From Anaerolineae bacterium (GTDB lineage: Bacteria; Chloroflexota; Anaerolineae; Epilineales; JAHCIE01): a stretch of DNA of 5,068 nt. Below the pieces are notes generated by a model. That model saw only the letters and a list, made by a program, of their open reading frames with translations. It was not told where the DNA came from and did not search any database. The stretch spans positions 1 through 5,068 of the forward strand of contig JAHCIE010000273.1 of assembly GCA_026129385.1 (NCBI GenBank), read 5' to 3'. This document shows, piece after piece, positions 1 through 5,068 of the stretch (positions within the stretch are counted from its first letter, which is position 1; each line of letters opens with the position of its first letter). A program made the position numbers and the translations under genes.

Positions 1-3000
1 CCGTCGCCGAGCTGGAGATCGAGATGGAGGGCGAAGGCCGACTGGCCGAGTTTGTCCAGACGGCGGCGCGCCTGTTCGCCAGCGAGGCGGGCGCGGTGGA
101 CACGGAGACACCCATCCCGACGCCGATCGCGGGCCAGGTGGCGGTGGACGAGTACCGCGTCTGGCAGCGGGTGCGCAAGGGGGCGCAGCGCATCAACCGC
201 GCCAGCGCCATCCTGCACGCCATGTCGCCCCAGACCTACCCGACGCCCGAGGCGTGGGCGGTGACGCAGCGTCATGAGGCCGACATCACCATCGAGACCG
301 TGGTCGAGCGCACCTTCGACCTGGCGGCGCGGCGGCGACCGGGCCACGGCGTCGTGTTCATCATCGACGAGGTCGGCCAGTACGTGGCGCGCAGCGTCGA
401 CAAGATCGAGGGCCTGCGCGCCGTCGTCGAGCAGTTTGGCGTCCAGAGCAAGAACCGCGTGCTCAAGCGCCAGGCCGTCGCGCCGGTGTGGGTCATCGTC
501 ACGTCCCAGGAGAAGCTGGACGAGGTGGTGGCCGCCATCGACGACAAGCGCGTCGAGCTGCCCAAGCTGCAAGACCGCTTCCGCATCCGCGTCGACATGG
601 CCCCCGCCGACATCCGCGAGGTCGCGACAAAGCGCGTGCTGGTCAAGCGGCCGTCGGCCGAGGGCAGCCTGGCGCAGGTCTACGACCAGCACGCTGCCCC
701 GCTCCAGACCCACACCAGGCTCGAGCGCACGGCGCGCCGCGCCGACCTCGACCGGGCGCGCTTCATCGAGCACTACCCCTATCTGCCTCACTTCATCGAC
801 CTGTCCATCGACATCGTGTCGGGCATTCGCCTGCTGCGCTCGGACGCGCCGCGCCACATCGGCGGCAGCAATCGCACCATCATCAAGCAGGCCTACGAGA
901 TGCTCGTCGGCCCGCGCACCGGCCTGGCCGACAGGCCTGTCGGCGCGCTCGTTACCCTGGACCGCATCTACGACCTGGTCGAGGGCAATCTGCCCAGCGA
1001 GCGTCAGCGCGACATCGGCGACATTCAGCAGCGCTGGCCCGACACGCCGTGGCCCGGCCGCGTCGCCAAAGCCATCCTGCTGCTGGAATACGTGCGCGAC
1101 CTGCCCCGCACCGCCGTCAACCTGGCCGCGCTGCTGTACGACGAGCTGGGCGCCGCCTCGCCGCTGCCCGACGTGCAGGAAGCCCTGGTGCGGCTGCGCG
1201 ACGCCCAGTTCATCCACGAGACGGAGTCGGGCTGGAAGCTGCTCACGCAGCAGGAGAAGAACTGGTCGACGCGGCGCAACACCTTCGCCCCGAACCCCCG
1301 CGAGCGCAAGGAGATTATCGCCGAAGTCCTGCGGGGCCTGTTTACCGAGCCGTCCCTGAGCCGCTACCACCGCCGGGCAAGAACCTTCGGCGTCGGCGTG
1401 ACGTGGGACGGTCGGCCCTTGTTCAAGGGCGAGGCCCACATCCCCGTCAGCCTGCGCCTGGCCGATGACCCCGGCGACCTCACCCGCGTGGCCGAGGAGG
1501 CCCGCAGCGACACGCGTAGCCTGGCCCACGAGAACGAGTTGATATGGGTGATGGCCATGACCTCGCCCCTGGATGCCCTGGTGGATGAGGTGTACCGCTC
1601 GCGGCGCATGGTCGGCGAGTACGAGCAGCTGCGCGCCCAGAACAAGATTCAGCCGGAGGAGGCGACGAGCCTGGAGCAGGAGAAGCGGGCCCAGTCGAGC
1701 TACGAACAGCGGCTGCGCGACGGGCTGGAGGTCGCCCTGGCCCAGGGTCATGGGTTCTTCCAGGGCGTGGCGAAGCCCGGCCCTGACCTGGGCCACAGCC
1801 TGGGTGAGAGCTGGAAAGCCTTCTTCGACTACGCCATGCCCAACCTCTACGGCAAGCTCGACATGGGCGCGCGTCCCCTCAGGGGCAACGAGGCGGAGGA
1901 GGTGCTGCGCGCCGCCAACCTCAACGGGCTGTCGAAGGTGTTCTACGCCCCGCCCGACGGCCTCGACCTGGTGGCGAAGGCGGGCGACAAGTATGTGGTC
2001 AACCACAACGCGCCTATCATCAAGGAGGTCGCCGAGTACCTGGCCCGCGAGCACAGCTACGGCAACAAGGTCACCGGCAAGGCGCTAGAGACCCACTTCG
2101 GTGGCCTCGGCTACGGCTGGGAGTCAGCCATGCTGCAACTGGTGCTGGCGACACTGCTGCGCGCGGGCGCCATCGAGGTCACCTACCAGGGCCGCCGTTT
2201 CCGCAATCACGTCGACCCCCAGGCCCGCGCCCCGTTCAGCGGCGCCAACGCCTTCCGCGCGGCGTCCTTCGCCCCGCGCAAGGCCCCCGACCTGCAAACC
2301 CTGGTCACGGCGGCGCGCCGCTACGAGCAGATCGAGGGCGAGGAGGTCGACGTGGACGAGACGCTGATCGCCCAGGCCTTCCAGCGCCTGGCGCGCCAGG
2401 AGATGGAGCGCCTGTTGCCCGTGCGCGCCACCGCCCGCGCCTATGATGTCCCCGTCGATGGGACGCTCCAGGAGTACCAGAGCACCCTGGAGACGATTGT
2501 CAACAGCGCGTCGGACGACGTGGTCAATATGCTGGCGGGCGAGGGGGCGAGCTTCCAGGTCCTGCGCGAGCAGGTGAAGAACATCCGCCAGGCCACCGAT
2601 GACAAGGGCGTGGCGCGGCTGCGGCGGGTTCGCGCTGCCGCCCAGCAGTTGTGGCCCGCCCTGGAGCGCGACGGCGTCGACGGGGCGGTTGCCGACGCGG
2701 CGGCCCAGTTGCGCGACGCCCTCGAGGCGGGTAGCTACTTCCCGGTGTCGCCTGACCTGGCGCAGGCGAGTCAGGTGGTCGAGCGCGCCTACCACGACCG
2801 CTACGTGGACCAGCACCGCGCGCGCGCGGCGGCCTACGCCCGCGCTCTGGACGACGTGCGCGGCCGGCCGGAGTGGACCCCGGTGCCTGAGGAGCTACGC
2901 GACCAGGCGCTGCGGCCGCTGACCGAGCGCCTCGACAGCCCCGTCGATGACCCCGAGGCTCCCGGCTTCGGCGCGCCCGACCTGGCGGCCGGCGACCTGG

Positions 3001-3257
3001 TCTGCCGCCGCTGCCGGGCCAGCCTGGCCCAGATGGCGTCGGACCTCGCCGCCGTGGACGGCCTGCGGGCGAGCGTGCTGCGCAAAGTGCAGGAACTGAC
3101 GACCCCCGAAGAGACGGTCGAGCGCGTGCGCGTGGCGGACGTGGCGGGCGTTGGCCTGACTCTGAGTGACGAGACGGAGGTCGACGAGTTTCTGGCCCGC
3201 CTGCGCGACAGCCTGGTGCGGCTGCTCGCCACGGGCGTCAAAGTAGTGGTGGAGTAG
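1..3257 (+). CDS. brxC: BREX system P-loop ATPase BrxC, N-terminally cut by window edge
   Basis: Large AAA-like ATPase of the BREX phage-defence system, thought to act with PglX and PglZ in the cytoplasm. The frame is open from base 3, and the ATG at 24 has no visible ribosome binding site, so the true start and Walker A lie upstream. BrxC is usually about 1,200 residues; 1,085 codons are here. Counting the Met at 24 as residue 1: Walker B VVFIIDE at 110-116 (nt 351-371); a strand ending in a polar T-S (VWVIVTSQEK), possibly sensor 1; GGSNRT with R284 as a possible sensor-2-like arginine; a winged-helix-like segment at about 359-414; a charged coiled-coil stretch at about 523-575; a second winged-helix-like segment at about 660-725; and a lone CRRC pair (C994, C997). 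Motifs and the adjoining pglX support BrxC. The related PglY (type 2) is less likely given this gene order. The assignment is by recognition, not by a search. Confidence 0.85.
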   Translation, partial: VAELEIEMEGEGRLAEFVQTAARLFASEAGAVDTETPIPTPIAGQVAVDEYRVWQRVRKGAQRINRASAILHAMSPQTYPTPEAWAVTQRHEADITIETVVERTFDLAARRRPGHGVVFIIDEVGQYVARSVDKIEGLRAVVEQFGVQSKNRVLKRQAVAPVWVIVTSQEKLDEVVAAIDDKRVELPKLQDRFRIRVDMAPADIREVATKRVLVKRPSAEGSLAQVYDQHAAPLQTHTRLERTARRADLDRARFIEHYPYLPHFIDLSIDIVSGIRLLRSDAPRHIGGSNRTIIKQAYEMLVGPRTGLADRPVGALVTLDRIYDLVEGNLPSERQRDIGDIQQRWPDTPWPGRVAKAILLLEYVRDLPRTAVNLAALLYDELGAASPLPDVQEALVRLRDAQFIHETESGWKLLTQQEKNWSTRRNTFAPNPRERKEIIAEVLRGLFTEPSLSRYHRRARTFGVGVTWDGRPLFKGEAHIPVSLRLADDPGDLTRVAEEARSDTRSLAHENELIWVMAMTSPLDALVDEVYRSRRMVGEYEQLRAQNKIQPEEATSLEQEKRAQSSYEQRLRDGLEVALAQGHGFFQGVAKPGPDLGHSLGESWKAFFDYAMPNLYGKLDMGARPLRGNEAEEVLRAANLNGLSKVFYAPPDGLDLVAKAGDKYVVNHNAPIIKEVAEYLAREHSYGNKVTGKALETHFGGLGYGWESAMLQLVLATLLRAGAIEVTYQGRRFRNHVDPQARAPFSGANAFRAASFAPRKAPDLQTLVTAARRYEQIEGEEVDVDETLIAQAFQRLARQEMERLLPVRATARAYDVPVDGTLQEYQSTLETIVNSASDDVVNMLAGEGASFQVLREQVKNIRQATDDKGVARLRRVRAAAQQLWPALERDGVDGAVADAAAQLRDALEAGSYFPVSPDLAQASQVVERAYHDRYVDQHRARAAAYARALDDVRGRPEWTPVPEELRDQALRPLTERLDSPVDDPEAPGFGAPDLAAGDLVCRRCRASLAQMASDLAAVDGLRASVLRKVQELTTPEETVERVRVADVAGVGLTLSDETEVDEFLARLRDSLVRLLATGVKVVVE
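351..371 (+). other. Walker B motif of BrxC
   Basis: These codons read V-V-F-I-I-D-E, the four or more hydrophobic residues followed by Asp-Glu that coordinate magnesium and activate water in P-loop NTPases. It is followed by VGQYVARS, an arrangement typical of the large BREX and DUF499-like ATPases. The matching Walker A loop is not in the window and must lie upstream. The intact D-E pair suggests a catalytically competent ATPase. Confidence 0.85.
3251..3254 (+). promoter_or_regulatory. Ribosome binding site for the HEPN gene
   Basis: GGAG lies inside the last codons of brxC, 7 bases before the ATG at 3262. It supports that start over the in-frame Met at 3313, which has no purine-rich box in front of it. 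Its position inside the upstream gene suggests translational coupling. Confidence 0.6.
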
Positions 3258-3261
3258 CGCC

Positions 3262-4089
3262 ATGGACAGCCCACGACTCACCCTCAGCCCGCCCCAGATT
3301 TTCGCCGACAACATGCGTCCCGCGCAGTTGATGCTGCAAGTCTACCAGTTGCTCGACGCCAATGATCGCATCCAGACCGATGGCGAGATGGTGGGCGCGT
3401 TACGCACTCTCCTGCACGCCTCGCCGGGCGAGGACGTCATGCTCATCTACAATGAGCTGTTCCTCGGCTTCGTCCGCGAGCGCGCCCAGGTGAACCGCTC
3501 GACGCTGCGCCAGACGACCTTGCAGCACCTGCTGCGCCAGTCGGTTGTGGCGTCGTGCACGGCGCTGGAGACGTACCTGCCGTCCCTCCTGCGCGCGCAC
3601 ATGCCGACCGTCATCCGCGCCCGCGGCCGCGACTTCTTCCCCCGCGAGGACGCGACGTGCAAGGAGTACTTCAAGGAGTTCCGCTTCAGCCTCGACGACA
3701 CGCTGCGCCTGCTGGCCGAGGACAACGGCGCGGAGTACATCTCCGACAAGATGGTGCGCTTCATCGACTTCCAGTACCTGACCGGCGAGCGGGGCGTCCA
3801 CGTGGTCGGCGCGCTGCTGGGCCTGGCCAAGCCGTGGGACAGCATCGCCGCCCAGCTGAACCGAAACCGCGATGAGCTGGCCCGCACGCTCAACGGCACG
3901 GTCAAGCGCCGCAATAACATCGTCCACCGCGCCGACCGTCTACCCGAGGACCCGGGGGGCGACGCGCAACCCATCACCTACGCCTGGACGCGGCAGGCGG
4001 TCGACAACATCGAGCACGTCAGCCTGGCCCTCAACGAGTTGGTGACGGCCCGCGTCCACCAGCTCGGCGCGCTGGTGGACGGATCCTAG
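3262..4089 (+). CDS. HEPN-domain protein, putative ribonuclease, embedded in BREX operon
   Basis: A 275-residue, probably cytoplasmic protein with no signal peptide or membrane segment. I do not recognise it as a core BREX protein. The C-terminal half looks like an all-helical HEPN domain: a helix SVVASCTALETYLPSLL at about 94-110 with a conserved-looking glutamate (E103), then KRRNNIVHRAD at 215-225, where R217-N218-x3-H222 matches the R-x4-6-H motif of metal-independent HEPN ribonucleases, and a closing helix at about 241-265. The overall look resembles the RiboL-PSP-HEPN or MAE_28990-type families. The first 90 residues are of unknown role and look helical. The gene starts 4 bases after brxC and ends 7 bases before pglX, so co-transcription is almost certain. 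Known HEPN proteins in defence loci cut RNA or serve as toxins. RNase activity here is inferred from the motif. A catalytically inactive or nucleotide-transfer-coupled HEPN remains possible. Confidence 0.72.
   Translation: MDSPRLTLSPPQIFADNMRPAQLMLQVYQLLDANDRIQTDGEMVGALRTLLHASPGEDVMLIYNELFLGFVRERAQVNRSTLRQTTLQHLLRQSVVASCTALETYLPSLLRAHMPTVIRARGRDFFPREDATCKEYFKEFRFSLDDTLRLLAEDNGAEYISDKMVRFIDFQYLTGERGVHVVGALLGLAKPWDSIAAQLNRNRDELARTLNGTVKRRNNIVHRADRLPEDPGGDAQPITYAWTRQAVDNIEHVSLALNELVTARVHQLGALVDGS
3910..3927 (+). other. HEPN catalytic motif RNNIVH
   Basis: The six codons encode R217-N-N-I-V-H222. An arginine followed by a polar residue and, after four residues in total, a histidine is the canonical HEPN active-site signature, found for example in RNase-active defence toxins. 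A second arginine just before it (R216) also gives an R-x5-H spacing. All motif residues are present, so nothing argues for a dead enzyme. Confidence 0.75.
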
Positions 4090-4092
4090 AGG
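4088..4092 (+). promoter_or_regulatory. Ribosome binding site for pglX
   Basis: AGAGG overlaps the TAG stop of the HEPN gene and sits only 4 bases before the ATG at 4097. The spacing is shorter than optimal, which may mean that pglX depends on ribosomes finishing the upstream gene. No other in-frame start with a better site is visible nearby. Confidence 0.45.
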
Positions 4093-4096
4093 CAGC

Positions 4097-5068
4097 ATGG
4101 ACCAGGCCCTCCGCGACAAGCTCTATCCGCCCGTCGTCCGCTGCCGCCAGGCGCTGGAGGCCGACTTCCGCTTGCAGCTAGAGGGGCACTACGGTGTCCA
4201 CGCCGACGGCCACGTCGAGCCACTGGCCGGGCTGACCCACCTCGACGCCGTGGGTCGCGCCGATCGTCGTGCCATCGAGGCCGCCCTGGCCCACGAGCAG
4301 GCGGCCGGGGCGAGCCGCGTCGAGGCGCTGGCCCGCTTCGTCCGCGAGAGCGCGTTCACCTGCCTCAACCGGCTGGCCGGTCTCAAGCTCATGGAGGACC
4401 CCAGCCGCGCCCTCATCCTGCCGGCCATCGGCCAGGGCCAGCTATCCAAGGGCTTCCAGCAATTCGCCCTGGTCTCGCCGGAGGCGATGCGCGGCCAGCC
4501 CGACGGCGGCTACCGCCTGTACCTGGAGATGCTGTTCGACGACCTGGCCCAGGCGTTGGGCGTCCTGTTCGACCGCAGCCTGCCGACCTCCATCCTGTTT
4601 CCCTCGCCCGCCTGCCTGGCCGACGTGCTGGCCCGCCTCAACGACCCCGCCCTGGCCGACGCATGGCGCGACGACGAGACCATCGGCTGGGTCTACCAGT
4701 ACTTCACGCCCAAGGAGCTGCGCGACCAGGCGCGCAAGGCCTCGGCCGCGCCGCGCACCAGCGACGAGCTGGCCTTCCGCAATCAATTCTACACGCCGCG
4801 CTACGTCGTCGCCTTCCTCACCGATAACAGCCTGGGGCGGCTGTGGTGGGAGATGCGCCAGGGCGACACGCGGCTGGCCGAGGAGTGTCGCTTCCTGGTG
4901 CGACGACCGACCACCGACCACCGACCACGCGAGAAGCGCGACCCGCGCTCGCTGCGCGTGCTCGACCCGGCCTGCGGCAGCGGCCACTTCCTGCTGTACG
5001 CCTTCGACCTGCTGCTGACCATCTACGACGAGGCCTACGACGACCCCGACCTCGGCCCGGCCTTGCAG
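4097..5068 (+). CDS. pglX: BREX adenine-specific DNA methyltransferase PglX, C-terminally cut by window edge
   Basis: PglX transfers a methyl group from S-adenosylmethionine to N6 of adenine in a short non-palindromic site. This marks host DNA and takes part in phage exclusion. I translated 324 codons from the ATG at 4097 without a stop; the family is usually about 1,100-1,250 residues, so roughly three quarters lie to the right. Recognisable blocks are FTCLNRLAGLKLMED at 87-101, IGWVYQYF at 196-203 (a strong PglX hallmark), FYTPRYVVAFLTDNSLG at 231-247 and SAM-binding motif I DPACGSGHF at 290-298 (nt 4964-4990). The catalytic N/D-P-P-Y motif is expected beyond the window, so activity cannot be judged. 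The start is fixed by AGAGG just upstream and the 7-base gap after the HEPN gene. An unusual heptanucleotide repeat at 4906-4926 encodes part of a hydrophilic linker (PTTDHRPREKRDP) between the YTP block and motif I. A generic type IIG/Eco57I-like enzyme is the alternative, made unlikely by the BREX context. Confidence 0.92.
   Translation, partial: MDQALRDKLYPPVVRCRQALEADFRLQLEGHYGVHADGHVEPLAGLTHLDAVGRADRRAIEAALAHEQAAGASRVEALARFVRESAFTCLNRLAGLKLMEDPSRALILPAIGQGQLSKGFQQFALVSPEAMRGQPDGGYRLYLEMLFDDLAQALGVLFDRSLPTSILFPSPACLADVLARLNDPALADAWRDDETIGWVYQYFTPKELRDQARKASAAPRTSDELAFRNQFYTPRYVVAFLTDNSLGRLWWEMRQGDTRLAEECRFLVRRPTTDHRPREKRDPRSLRVLDPACGSGHFLLYAFDLLLTIYDEAYDDPDLGPALQ
4906..4926 (+). repeat. 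Three perfect tandem heptanucleotides inside pglX
   Basis: The unit ACCGACC occurs three times without a mismatch, followed by a partial AC. The total of 21 bases keeps the reading frame, but one unit of 7 bases does not. Loss of one unit would shift translation into a frame that meets TGA at 5016-5018. Gain of one unit would enter the third frame, which has no stop before the window ends. In both cases motif I would be lost. Confidence 0.9.

Noticed and set aside
24..26. ATG as the true start of brxC
   Set aside because: The frame stays open to the window edge, there is no ribosome binding site, and a BrxC starting here would lack its Walker A loop.
488..1468. 326-codon plus-strand ORF in another frame of brxC
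   Set aside because: The product is dominated by arginine, alanine, histidine and proline, the signature of an out-of-frame GC-rich coding region.
2124..2816. 230-codon minus-strand ORF opposite brxC
   Set aside because: It lies wholly antisense to a well-supported gene. Long antisense ORFs are expected in GC-rich DNA where stops are rare, and its product is a low-complexity R/A/G/L/V/Q-rich protein with no recognisable motif.
2817..2828. (CG)6 dinucleotide run in brxC
   Set aside because: It is short, encodes ordinary Arg-Ala residues in an arginine/alanine-rich helix, and is unremarkable at this base composition.
4442..4987. 181-codon minus-strand ORF opposite pglX
   Set aside because: It is antisense to pglX, with low-complexity G/V/Q/A/R-rich content and no ribosome binding site or motif.
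4269..5018. 249-codon plus-strand ORF overlapping pglX
   Set aside because: The product is R/S/A/P-rich and lacks motifs, while the frame starting at 4097 carries the PglX methyltransferase blocks. It matters only as the frame entered after loss of one heptanucleotide.
1..5068. CRISPR repeats, tRNA/rRNA genes, insertion sequences, terminators
   Set aside because: I saw no spaced direct repeats, no RNA gene signatures, no transposase or inverted terminal repeats, and no hairpin followed by a T-run. The two junctions are too short to hold terminators.

Overview
The window is a GC-rich (by eye around two thirds or more G+C), densely coding stretch of bacterial DNA. Three genes lie head to tail on the + strand, with only 4 and 7 bases between them. 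The sequence alone does not fix the organism. Strong GC bias at third codon positions fits lineages such as Chloroflexota, Actinomycetota or GC-rich Proteobacteria, and I do not commit to one.

The genes look like the middle of a BREX (bacteriophage exclusion) phage-defence operon. Bases 1-3257 encode the large P-loop ATPase BrxC. It enters the window already open, so its N-terminus and Walker A motif are upstream, but a clear Walker B (VVFIIDE) is present. Bases 3262-4089 encode a 275-residue protein that is not a core BREX component and ends in a HEPN-type R-N-x3-H motif (RNNIVH), the signature of HEPN ribonucleases. Bases 4097-5068 encode the first 324 residues of PglX, the BREX adenine-N6 DNA methyltransferase. 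It carries the YTPRYVV block and the SAM-binding motif I (DPACGSGHF), and runs off the right edge.

The order brxC - accessory gene - pglX fits a type 1 BREX operon, whose usual order is brxA-brxB-brxC-pglX-pglZ-brxL. Types 5 and 6 also place brxC before pglX. I therefore expect brxA/brxB to the left and pglZ plus brxL (or a helicase/brxD) to the right. The core proteins would mark host DNA by PglX methylation and block phage DNA replication.

The most interesting points are two. The first is the HEPN protein locked between two core BREX genes, where it could act as an RNA-cutting effector, backup toxin or nucleotide-modifying module. The second is a perfect triple heptanucleotide repeat inside pglX, just upstream of motif I, where gain or loss of one unit would frameshift the methyltransferase. 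There is no RNA gene, mobile element, CRISPR array or terminator that I can support, and no gene-free stretch longer than a few bases.
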